This document shows positions 7,557 to 15,001 of a stretch of DNA of 17,464 nt, in pieces (the stretch's first letter is position 1; each line of letters begins with the position of its first letter). This DNA is from Aureococcus anophagefferens. Lineage: Eukaryota > Sar > Pelagophyceae > Pelagomonadales > Pelagomonadaceae. The translations under genes were made by a program, and so were the position numbers. The notes under the pieces were generated by a model that saw only the letters and a list, made by a program, of their open reading frames with translations, was not told the DNA's origin and did no database searches. Where the stretch lies: the NCBI RefSeq assembly GCF_000186865.1, contig NW_008705648.1:4293-21756 (forward strand), given 5' to 3'.

Positions 7557-9577
7557 ATGGGCGGCGGCTCGCCGTCGCGGAAGAAGAAGCGCGCGGCGTC
7601 GCCGACGGCTTCCGCCACGCCGACGGCGGCGGCGAGCTCGAGCGCCCCGGGGCAGCAGTCCCACACCTACAGGGACCACCGCAGCTTCCCCGCGGACCTC
7701 AAGCACGGCGACCTCGTCGTCGTCATCGACCGCAACACCGGCGCGCGGCGCGACGGCGTCGTCCTGCGCATGAGCAAGGCGGGGTCGACGGCCCGCGTCC
7801 GCATGTGCGACGGCGCGTTCGAGGCGCTGACCAAGCACACGGGGCCCGTCCAGGGGTCGCTCCTCAAGGTCGAGGGCAAGGAGGGCATGACGGAGGCCCT
7901 GGAGCGGTGGAATGCGCGGCGCAGCCCCTACGCGGCGTCCGCCCACTCGGACGCGGCCGCCGCGGCCGCGAAGACGCTCGCCGACGCCGTCGAGGCCGCG
8001 CTGCTCCACGACACGAAGCCGGCCCCCGGCCAGGCCGCCCAGGGCGAATCGGTCGCGCCGGGCTCGGTGCTGGCATGGCTTTGGTGCCGGGATCGGCGGG
8101 GGCCGCAGCGCGAGGACGGCGGCGACGACCCCGGGGAGAAGCCGCGGCTCTTCATCGGCGCGCGGCCAGCGTCCCGTCGCGAGTTTCTCGGCCGCGCAGC
8201 AGAGCCTCGTCCGCCCCGTCGCAGAGTTTTGCAGCGGAGGGCAGAAGCTCGCGCGCGCCGTCCACGCCGCGGAGCTCGAGGCGGGCCGGCACACCTACGT
8301 GCTCACGGTCGACAGCGACCCCGACACGGACGCGGACTTTCCCGTGTCCTTGCACGGGGCCTTCGCGAACGAGATCCTCGGCTTCTGCGTGGACTTTACG
8401 GTCTGGGGCGCGCACATCGGCCTCCCGTGCGAGAGCGGCTGCCCCGCGGTCCCGCGCGCGGCGCCTCGAGCTCGGGCTTCTTCGCGTCGACCGCGCGCCC
8501 CCGCGCGCAGGACCGCGCCAACCAGGCGCGGGACCAGGCCGCCGGGTCCATGGGCATGCTCGGCTTTGAGGACAAGGACATCGCCGTGCACCTGCAGGCC
8601 CGGCGGCGCGGCCGCGGCGCCCGAGCGCGTTTTTTTTTGGGGGGGACGACCGCGCGCAGGGAGAACCAGTACCACTGCATCAAGGCCTACGGCGACGTCT
8701 GCGCGCACTTTTCGCGCGAGGCGCCCGGGTTCATCTGCAGCCTGGAGAACCCGAGCCAAAATGCGCTCTACGGGCTCCCGGCCTTCCACCACTGGCGGCG
8801 CGGCGCGGCCGCGTCCCTTTTTTTTTCTTCGCGCGGTCCCGGACCCGAAACCACAGGGTCCAGAACGGCGCCCTGGGCGTGCCGTTCAGCCACTGCACGG
8901 AGCACTTTAGGGACCCGGCGACGCGCTACTGCGACGAGCAGCGCGGCACAAGAGAGCGAAATTCCCAACTTCAAAGGCTCAATTCCCGACTTCGAACGCT
9001 CGTATCTCGGCCGTTTTCCGCTCGTTTCGGCTGATTTTTGGACGAGCGATCATCTCGCGGAACGGTCTCGACGCGTGGATGTTTCGCTCGTGACGCGCGC
9101 GCGCGGCACGCGCACGCTGAAGCATCTTACCGCCCAGGCAAGGAGGGCCTGTTCTTCAGCAACAGCCCGAACTGGCCCGTCGGCGACGACATGATGCTCG
9201 ACGGCGCGGACGCGCGCGGCAAGCTCTACTGCTGCCCCGGCGGGACGCGGTGCCCGGTGAAGGGCACGACCTGGGACCAGCTCGTCGCGCCCGAGGGCGA
9301 GCTCGCCGCGCAGACGCACGTCAACGGCGCGTACTGCGCGCTGGCCGGCGACCGCCTCCGCGACGCCGCCGTGTATTCCGACACGACGGCGTCGACCTTC
9401 GCGCGGACCTTTTGCGAGGCCCCGCGGGATGGCTGGCGCGGCCGGAAGCTGCGCTTGTGGCGCACCTTGTGGGCGGACAAGGACAAGAAGTACTTCCTCA
9501 AGGCGGACGCGGAGCGCATCCCCGAGGCGGCCGTCCAGCTCGGCTGCCGGGCTTTCCCGGACGGGACGACGCCCTAA
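7557..9577 (+). CDS. DNA-methyltransferase-like protein, about six exons (527 aa)
   Basis: The start ATG at 7557 sits in a strong GCCATGG context. My exon model is 7557-8157, 8225-8448, 8511-8602, 8660-8797, 8857-8945 and 9138-9577. It totals 1584 nt, ends in TAA and stays in frame throughout. The N-terminus is basic and Ala/Ser-rich (SRKKKR). Residues 40-105 form a compact beta-rich stretch (GDLVVVID). Splicing creates RLFIEFCSGGQKLARAV (197-213), which looks like the glycine-rich motif I of SAM-dependent methyltransferases, and VDSDP (229-233), the usual acidic motif II. GLPCE (266-270) resembles the Pro-Cys catalytic loop of cytosine-C5 enzymes. SLENP (333-337) resembles the ENP/ENV motif VI. 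After this come several Cys/His-rich stretches (for example YCCPGGTRC). A DNA base methyltransferase fold is therefore likely, though activity is unproven and a retroelement-borne copy is possible. Its stop codon is 18 bp from that of the convergent dioxygenase gene. Confidence 0.65.
8158..8224 (+). other. Intron 1, GC-AG, 67 nt (predicted)
   Basis: Donor ATCG|GCGCGC and acceptor GTCGCAG|AG. Removing it changes the frame as needed and restores the methyltransferase-like motif I (IEFCSGG). A GT-AG alternative (8171-8234) also keeps frame but loses this motif. Confidence 0.6.
8449..8510 (+). other. Intron 2, GT-AG, 62 nt (predicted, donor uncertain)
   Basis: Donor GCG|GTCCCG and acceptor CGCGCGCAG at 8510 join two protein-like frames in phase 0. 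GC donors at 8446 or 8461 give the same downstream frame, so only the acceptor side is well supported. Confidence 0.5.
8603..8659 (+). other. Intron 3, GC-AG, 57 nt (predicted)
   Basis: Donor CCCG|GCGGCGCGG and acceptor CGCGCGCAG|GGAG. It contains a run of nine T followed by seven G. Joining gives VHLQARENQYHC with no break. No GT donor in the region gives an equally complete join. Confidence 0.6.
8798..8856 (+). other. Intron 4, GC-AG, 59 nt (predicted)
   Basis: Donor GGCG|GCGGCGCGG, identical over its first nine intron bases to intron 3, and acceptor AACCACAG|GGTC. It also contains a run of nine T. Joining gives AFHHWRVQNGALGV. A GT donor at 8813 would keep frame but insert five Ala/Arg/Gly-type residues. 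Confidence 0.6.
8946..9137 (+). other. Intron 5, GC-AG, 192 nt (predicted)
   Basis: Donor CGCG|GCACAAG and acceptor ACCGCCCAG|GCAAGG. There is no GT at the end of the preceding exon. Joining gives CDEQRGKEGLFFSN. The intron is clearly less GC-rich than the exons and contains two 21-bp tandem units (8960-8980, 8981-9001). The GGCA at both ends could be a short target-site duplication. Confidence 0.65.
8960..9001 (+). repeat. 21-bp tandem repeat inside intron 5
   Basis: Units at 8960-8980 and 8981-9001, both starting aattccc, match at 18 of 21 positions. They lie entirely within the predicted intron. Confidence 0.75.
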
Positions 9578-9595
9578 ATGTTTAGTCCCGTCGCC

Positions 9596-12500
9596 CTAAG
9601 CGTTTGAACCAAAGGGGACGACCGCGACGCGGGTCCGCCGCGAGCCCGCGGGCAGCGCCGGGTCGGCGTCGTAGAGCGGGGTGCCCGGCTCCGGGGGCGT
9701 CGTCGGCGTCACGTGGGCGAAAATGGCCATGGTGAAGCGGATTGGCAGGTCGTCGAAGCGCGACGCCGGGCCCGCGTCCGCGTCGTCGTCGTCGTCGTCG
9801 TCGTCGGCCGGGTTCGGGGGCCGGCACAGCGGGCAGACGGCGTGGAGGACCTTTGAGCCGCTGAGGAAGACCATGTCGCCGAGCTTGTAGTCGACGAGGA
9901 TCGCGCCCGTGATCAGGACGAGCTCGCCGGCGACGTAGGGCGCGTTCGGGTTGGCCGTGCCCCCGAGGAGGCATGTCGGCACCTTGTCCTTCTTGTCGCG
10001 GTGGACGGCGACCTGGCTCATCGCGTACTGGAGGATCGTGCAGCAGGCCTTGTATATTTCGGCGCCTTCGGCCACATCGTGGCCCATGAGCGCGAGGACG
10101 CGGCGCGCGCGGTCCTCGACGCACCGCAGGAGCGCCTGGACGCAGTCACAGGAGCCCTTGAGTTCGGACAGGGCGAGGCCCTGGCGGTCGAGGTACCTGC
10201 GGAAGGGCTTCCAGGTGACGTTCTTGCCGGCGCGGTTCGTGTAGACGGAGTGGCCCTTGGCCGCGAGGACCGGCGCCAGCCGCACCTCGCGGTGGTCGAG
10301 GATGTAGGAGAACAACGCCTTTCTGATCTCGACGGTCTTGTAGCAGTGCGCCAGCGACTGGGCGTCAAAGGAGCCGACGGGGTGCTCGGGGAAGACGCCG
10401 CTCGCGCTCTTGGCCTCGCCCGCGGCGAACTGGCTATGCCAGCGCATGACCAGCAGGAGGCCCCGGCGGGCCAGCGGCGTGAGCGCGTCGCGCAGCACGA
10501 CGGCGACGGGCGGCCCGCCGTCGTCGAGCTCGACGGCGTAGCTCTCGTAGGGGAGGACGTAGCCCGCGGCCGCGCGGCCCGGCCGCTCGCCGCCGGCGGG
10601 CCGGCGCAGCGCGTTGAGCTTGTCGGGCAGGTACTGGATGGCCCAGTCGCCGTCGATCGTCGCGAGGCCCTCCAGGTTCGCGCGCAGCACGACGTCGATC
10701 CGGAGCTCCGGATCGACGTCGTACCGCCGGCCGAGCGCGCCGTCGCGCGCGCCGCGGCGCCGCATCACGATCGGCCGGCGGCGGCCCCACCTGTCGAGGT
10801 ACTTTTGGATCTCGCAGCGGCGCTCCGTGGCCCGCCGCACGTCGTCGGCGACGAACTCGTGGAAGTCGCGCTCCGCGCGGCCCCACGCGGCCGGATTCGT
10901 CGGCGCGGGGGGCTTGGTGGAGGAGTCGCCCTGGTCCGTCGACGCCGTGAGGAAGGTCACGTCGGGCTCTCGGCTCTGCAGGTAGTGGGTCATGCGCTTG
11001 GTGGAGCTCGCGTTCTGGCGCAGGCGCTCGCAGGTCACGCGCGCCGCGAGCCCGTGGAGCTGCTGCTCCGTCAGGTTGGGGTCATCGTCGGTCGCGAGCG
11101 CGTGGTAGGGCTGTGCGAGCGCGGCAGCACCCGCCGCGCGCGCCGCGTACTTTGCGTCGTCGCGGGTGGAGTACGGTAAATTTTTTACGCCGGGCGCGCG
11201 CGACGGCCGCTGCTGCTGGGGCGGCGGCGGCGACGGCTGCTGGAGCTGCTCCGGCGACGGCTGCTGGAGCTGCTCCGGCGGCGAGAGGCGCTGCTGCTGG
11301 AGCTCCGGCGGCGAGGGCTGCTGCTGGAGCCGCGCCGGCGAGAAGAGCTGCCGCGGCGGCGGCGGCGCCGAGAAGAGCTGCTCCGGCGGCGGCGGCGGCG
11401 ACGGCGAGGGCTGCTGCTGGAGCTGCTGGAGCTGCTCCGGCGGCGAGAAGAGCTGCTGCTGGAGCTCCGGCGGCGAGGGCTGGAGCCGCGGCGGCGGCGC
11501 CGAGAAGAACCGCCGCGGCGGCGGCGCCGAGAAGAGCTGCTCCGGCGGCGGCGGCGGCGGCGAGAGCTGCTGGAGCTGCGGCGGCGCCGACGAGAGGAGC
11601 TGCTGCTGGAACTGCGGCGGCGAGAAGAGCTGCTGCGCGAGCCGCGGCGCGGGCCGCGGCGGCGGCGGCGGCCCGAGGAAGATGGGCGTCAGGACCCGCG
11701 CGGGCGCCGGCGTCACGCCGCCGTCGCCAAAGTCGTAGCCGCGGGCGTCGCGGCGGCGGACGTCGTCGTAGCCGCGGAAGTCGTCGCCCCGGAAGGCGCG
11801 GCGGCGGTCGTCGTAGAAGGGGCGGCGGTCGTCGTCGTAGCCGCGCCGGAAGTCGTCGTAGCCGCGGCGGTCGTCGCAGAACGCGCCGCGGCGGCGGTCG
11901 TCGTAAAAGGGGCGGTCGTCGTAGAAGGGGCGGTCGTCGTGGAAGGGGCCGCGGCGGCGCTCGTCGGCGCGCGGGTAGTCGTAGGAGCCGCGCGCCTCGG
12001 ACGCGTTCGGCGCGACGACGGCGCCGGAGACGACCAGGGCGCGGGAGCCGGCGTCGACGATGGCGGCGCCCATCGTCGTCGTCGTCGTCGACGCCCGCAG
12101 CTGCTTCTTCTTCATCTTCTTCTTCTCCTTCTTCTTCTTGTTCTCTTTTTTTCTCTGGACCTCCGTCTTGGGCGTTTTCTGCTTCTTCGGCTTCTGCTGC
12201 TCGGACGGCCGCAGGCCGCGCTTGGGCACGACGGGGCGGGCCACGAACTGGGCGAGGATCGCCGGCGGCGGCGCCGGGGAGTCGTCGTCGCGCGGCGGCG
12301 GCGGCAGCGGCAGGAGCGGCTCCGGCGACGGCGGCGGCGCGGGGTCGTCGTCGTCGTCGTCGACGTTGACGTCCTCGCGGAGCGCCAGCACGTCGTTGTC
12401 GTTGACGTCCTCGCGGAGCGCCAGCACGTCGTCGGCGTCGTCGCCGTGGAAGGCCGGCGCGACGACGGCGAGCCGCTCGAGCCCGGCGGCGCCGTCGTCG

Positions 12501-13258
12501 CGCGCCTTGAGGCTGTCGTCGGCGAGGACGCCCGGGAAGTCGGCGACCATGCCGCTCTGGCCCTTGTTGGCGGGGACGTCGATCGCGGTGTCGCAGAAGA
12601 GCTCCGCCGCCCACTCCACGGGCCAGCCGTAGAGCGTCTTGCGCGCGGACTCGAAGTAGGCCGCGCCCACGAGCGCGAGGTCCTTGTGGTGCTCGAGCTG
12701 GGCGGCGGACGTGTAGACGTAAGGCCTGTCCTCGCGGAACTTGACCACGCCGACGACGCGTGCGTCCTCGAGCTGGCCGGTGGTCTTGATGATCCAGTGC
12801 GGCTTCGCGCGCCTCGACGGGTCGAGGCGGTAGGGCCGCACCTCGATGGCCTTGCGGCCGCTGGCGAGCTGGGTCGCCCACTCCTGCTGGACCTGGATCC
12901 CCGGCAGGCGGATCGTGCCTTGGCCGCGCGCCTTCATGTGCGCGTAGAGCGCCGCGTCGCCGACGCCGACGCAGCCCACCTCGAGGCGCGGCGCCGGGAG
13001 GTCCAGGTCGACCGTGCGCGTGTTGCTCGCGTTGTCCTTCTCGCTTTTGCGCGCGTTCGCCGCCGAGACCAACGACGCCGCGCGCTCCTTCTTGGCGGCC
13101 CTGCCCTTGGCCTGGCTCTGGAGCTTCTCCTTGTCGCTGCGCTTCTTCTTCTCGACGCAGCGCCGCGTCGGCCGCGCCGGCGGCTTGGGCACGCGGGATT
13201 TTGCCGCCGGTGGCGGCGCACTCGGCCGGCGTTTATCGGCGTTGCGCGTCGTGACCAT
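9596..13258 (-). CDS. ASCH-domain and TET/JBP-like 2-oxoglutarate dioxygenase fusion (1220 aa)
   Basis: One uninterrupted frame from ATG at 13258 to the stop at 9596-9598. Residues 1-80 are basic, with several possible nuclear localisation signals. Residues about 118-222 look like an ASCH (PUA-like) domain: SGRKAIEVRPY (133-143), VVGVVKF (168-174) and TLYGWPVEW (208-216); such domains bind nucleic acid. Residues 270-690 are a long low-complexity linker. It includes a Lys-rich block (355-387), DDR/FYDD repeats (438-510) and a Pro/Gln-rich block with PPEQL and LFS repeats (530-690). Residues about 1070-1185 fit a double-stranded beta-helix dioxygenase: HRD (H1086, D1088), AGEL (1110-1113), GDMVFL (1127-1132), distal H1139 and R1174 to bind 2-oxoglutarate, with an Asp-rich insert before that Arg. 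The pattern is closest to TET/JBP-type 5-methyl-pyrimidine oxidases, though another Fe(II) dioxygenase family cannot be excluded. It converges on the methyltransferase-like gene. Confidence 0.7.
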   Translation of the reverse strand: MVTTRNADKRRPSAPPPAAKSRVPKPPARPTRRCVEKKKRSDKEKLQSQAKGRAAKKERAASLVSAANARKSEKDNASNTRTVDLDLPAPRLEVGCVGVGDAALYAHMKARGQGTIRLPGIQVQQEWATQLASGRKAIEVRPYRLDPSRRAKPHWIIKTTGQLEDARVVGVVKFREDRPYVYTSAAQLEHHKDLALVGAAYFESARKTLYGWPVEWAAELFCDTAIDVPANKGQSGMVADFPGVLADDSLKARDDGAAGLERLAVVAPAFHGDDADDVLALREDVNDNDVLALREDVNVDDDDDDPAPPPSPEPLLPLPPPPRDDDSPAPPPAILAQFVARPVVPKRGLRPSEQQKPKKQKTPKTEVQRKKENKKKKEKKKMKKKQLRASTTTTTMGAAIVDAGSRALVVSGAVVAPNASEARGSYDYPRADERRRGPFHDDRPFYDDRPFYDDRRRGAFCDDRRGYDDFRRGYDDDRRPFYDDRRRAFRGDDFRGYDDVRRRDARGYDFGDGGVTPAPARVLTPIFLGPPPPPRPAPRLAQQLFSPPQFQQQLLSSAPPQLQQLSPPPPPPEQLFSAPPPRRFFSAPPPRLQPSPPELQQQLFSPPEQLQQLQQQPSPSPPPPPEQLFSAPPPPRQLFSPARLQQQPSPPELQQQRLSPPEQLQQPSPEQLQQPSPPPPQQQRPSRAPGVKNLPYSTRDDAKYAARAAGAAALAQPYHALATDDDPNLTEQQLHGLAARVTCERLRQNASSTKRMTHYLQSREPDVTFLTASTDQGDSSTKPPAPTNPAAWGRAERDFHEFVADDVRRATERRCEIQKYLDRWGRRRPIVMRRRGARDGALGRRYDVDPELRIDVVLRANLEGLATIDGDWAIQYLPDKLNALRRPAGGERPGRAAAGYVLPYESYAVELDDGGPPVAVVLRDALTPLARRGLLLVMRWHSQFAAGEAKSASGVFPEHPVGSFDAQSLAHCYKTVEIRKALFSYILDHREVRLAPVLAAKGHSVYTNRAGKNVTWKPFRRYLDRQGLALSELKGSCDCVQALLRCVEDRARRVLALMGHDVAEGAEIYKACCTILQYAMSQVAVHRDKKDKVPTCLLGGTANPNAPYVAGELVLITGAILVDYKLGDMVFLSGSKVLHAVCPLCRPPNPADDDDDDDDADAGPASRFDDLPIRFTMAIFAHVTPTTPPEPGTPLYDADPALPAGSRRTRVAVVPFGSNA
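11190..11690 (-). repeat. Pro/Gln-rich minisatellite in the dioxygenase gene linker
   Basis: Degenerate in-frame units encode variants of SPPEQLQQ, EQLFSAPPP and PSPPELQQQ at about residues 530-690. They form the longest low-complexity block of the gene. Units vary in length but keep the frame. Confidence 0.8.
11730..11950 (-). repeat. DDR/FYDD repeat block in the dioxygenase gene linker
   Basis: Repeated codons for RPFYDDR, RRGYDD and FRGYDD at about residues 435-510 give a strongly alternating acidic/basic/aromatic stretch. This is the composition of condensate-forming or RNA-associated linkers, which is inference only. Confidence 0.75.
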
Positions 13259-13336
13259 GGCGCTGTGTTTTCACGGACTAGCCATCGTTGTCGCAAGAAA
13301 CTCCTCGTTGCAGTGCAACAACATCGAATTTGGAGG
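13259..13336. promoter_or_regulatory. 78-bp divergent promoter between dioxygenase and protease genes
   Basis: Only 78 bp separate the two ATGs, so both core promoters and 5' untranslated regions must overlap or extend into the genes. The stretch is noticeably less GC-rich than its flanks. The gene pair is very likely co-regulated, by inference. Confidence 0.5.
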
Positions 13337-14272
13337 ATGGGCAAGCGGCGGAAGCGTGCTATCGGACACGAGTGCCAGCTCCCGGATGACGTCGCCGAGT
13401 TCGCGCGCAGCGGCGAGGCGCCGGACGACGACCGGCGGCGCAGCGGCGAGGCGCCGGACGACGACCGGCGGCGCAGCGACGAGGCGCCGGACGACGACCG
13501 GCGGCGGCGGAGCGACGAGAAGTCTCTGGACGACGAGGCGCCGGACGACGACCGGCGGCGAAGCGACGAAGCCCCGGACGACGACGAGGCCCCGGACGAC
13601 GAGGCGCGGCGGCGGCGACGCGCCGCTCGTGGACCCCCGGGCCGTGCTCGCGCTCCTGGCGACGAGGCCGTCGTCGACCTCGCGGCGGATTCGACGAGCT
13701 CCGACGACGACCACCAGCCGTTGACGGCGTCCCTCGCGCTGGTCGTCGGCGGTGGCGCGACGCCCGCCGGCGCCGTGGCCGTCGTCGTCGTCGGCGTCGT
13801 GCGCCGCGCGGCCCCCGGAGCCCTCGTCCTGGACGTGGACCTGCTCGAGCGGCTCGGGCATGTGGGACGAACGCGCCGCGCGCGGCGGCATGCGAATACG
13901 CGGGCTACTACGGCGCCGCCGCGGCCCCCGCCCTCGGCGTCGCTCATCGCCGGCGTCCTCGTCACCGCGGGCCACTACGTGGCCGCGGTGTGCCGGCGCG
14001 GCGAGGGTTCTCGCTGGCGCGTCGACACGTTCGACGCGCTGCGCCGCGGCGGCGTCTGGACGCGCGGTGAAGAAGATGTGCTGGAAGCCGTCGCGACCTG
14101 GCTCGGGGGAGCCGTGGAGCGGGGCGGAGCAGCAGCACGACTGGAACCGCCGCGCCAGACGGACCGGCGCTCCTGCGCGCTGTGGGCCTGCGCGTCGCTG
14201 GCGGCGGCGCTCGGCGGCGCCGCGCCTCCGCGGACCAAGGCCGAGTGTCGCGCGTACTTGGCGGATGTCTAA
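13337..14272 (+). CDS. Ulp1/SENP-like cysteine protease (C48-type), 311 aa
   Basis: Single-exon gene from ATG at 13337 to TAA at 14270-14272. The N-terminus is basic (MGKRRKR), followed by 11-residue acidic/basic repeats (SDEAPDDDRRR, residues 25-90). The C-terminal half carries a Ulp1/SENP-type catalytic pattern. These are H213 in TAGHYVAAV, D230 in WRVDTFD (17 residues later), Q274 (oxyanion Gln) and C280 in RQTDRRSCALW (50 after the Asp and six after the Gln). In known SENPs these spacings are about the same. Family members remove SUMO or related modifiers in the nucleus. Odd points: the usual Gly after the catalytic Cys is Ala, the residue after the catalytic His is Tyr rather than Trp, and the region before residue 200 is poorly conserved-looking. 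Many transposable elements carry such proteases, so a mobile-element origin is possible. It is divergent from the dioxygenase gene. Confidence 0.7.
   Translation: MGKRRKRAIGHECQLPDDVAEFARSGEAPDDDRRRSGEAPDDDRRRSDEAPDDDRRRRSDEKSLDDEAPDDDRRRSDEAPDDDEAPDDEARRRRRAARGPPGRARAPGDEAVVDLAADSTSSDDDHQPLTASLALVVGGGATPAGAVAVVVVGVVRRAAPGALVLDVDLLERLGHVGRTRRARRHANTRATTAPPRPPPSASLIAGVLVTAGHYVAAVCRRGEGSRWRVDTFDALRRGGVWTRGEEDVLEAVATWLGGAVERGGAAARLEPPRQTDRRSCALWACASLAAALGGAAPPRTKAECRAYLADV
13408..13600 (+). repeat. 33-bp in-frame minisatellite in the protease gene
   Basis: Two exact 33-bp units at 13408-13440 and 13441-13473 are followed by diverged and shortened units to about 13600. They encode (S)(G/D)EAPDDDRRR. 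Unit length is a multiple of three, so copy-number changes keep the frame. Confidence 0.85.
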
Positions 14273-14984
14273 ATTATGAGGTCTGGGAATTCGGCGGCGG
14301 CTCATGAAGCCGGGGCGTCCGGGGAGCCCGCGCGGTCGACCGTGACGGACGGAGCTCCGCGTCGTGGGCGGCGACGCCCGGAGCTCCTGGAGTTTGATGT
14401 CGAGCGCGTCTTCGACGAGCGAGCGCGTCGTGGGCGGCGACGCGCTGGGCGCGGAGCGAGAGCGGCGAGAGCGCCTCGGCGAGCGCGTCGCCGGCGACGC
14501 TCCGCGCGCCCGAACGCGTCGGGCAGGGGGAGCCGCACGTGAAGATCGGCGCCGAGTTCGCGCGCGTCGCGCGCGCCGCCGCCGTCGTCGACGAGGCCGC
14601 GCGGGCCGTCGTCGAGCGCGTCGAGCGCGTGGGCGCGGGCGAGGACCCGAGCTCGTCGGAGGCGTCGTGGGCGCCGTCGTGGGCGCCGTCGTGGGCGTGG
14701 CCGGCGACGAGGCCGAGGGCGCCGCCGTCGTGGGCGGTCTCGACGTCGTCGCGGTCGTCGCCGAGGGCGCCGCCGTCGAGGGCGTCGTCGAGGACGAGGG
14801 CGCCGCCGTCGTGGCCGCCGTCGTGGCCGCCGTCGTGGCCGCCGTCGTGGCCGCCGTCGTCAGCGCCGCCGAGCGCGTCGTCGAGGTGCGGCCCGGCGCC
14901 GAAGACCACCGGCAGCAGCCGCGGCGAGAGCCACGAGCTCGTAAAGGCCGAGGCCATGCGGCTCTCAGCCAGACGTTTCCCTCT
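14273..14984. repeat. Low-complexity, minisatellite-rich spacer
   Basis: No convincing gene. One minus-strand frame from an ATG at 14957 begins with a protein-like stretch (MASAFTSSWLSPRLLPVVFG) but turns into DGGH repeats and Arg/Ala-rich sequence. The stretch holds 12-bp minisatellites: gtcgtgggcgcc units at 14664-14699 and gccgccgtcgtg units at 14802-14861 (five copies, last one slightly diverged). It resembles 5530-6339 in composition. Confidence 0.6.
14802..14861 (+). repeat. 12-bp minisatellite, five copies
   Basis: Five contiguous 12-bp units gccgccgtcgtg lie at 14802-14861; the last ends in c instead of g. Confidence 0.9.
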
Positions 14985-15001
14985 TCAGCATCGGCTCGCG
15001 A

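Noticed and set aside
8449..9137. Methyltransferase-like gene as a frameshifted pseudogene
   Set aside because: Every frame change coincides with a GC/GT donor and a CAG acceptor of correct phase, and the summed exons give one open frame of 528 codons including the stop, so splicing explains it better.
9681..13250. Long plus-strand open frames opposite the dioxygenase gene
   Set aside because: They are Arg/Ala-rich shadows caused by high GC; the minus strand carries the ordered domains and motifs.
13845..13930. Hidden intron in the protease gene where the sequence looks poorly conserved
   Set aside because: There is no AG acceptor in the following roughly 120 bp that would keep the catalytic His frame, so a single exon is simpler.
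14274..14957. Minus-strand frame starting MASAFTSSWLS
   Set aside because: Protein-like only for about 25 residues, then DGGH minisatellite and biased sequence; not enough for a gene call.
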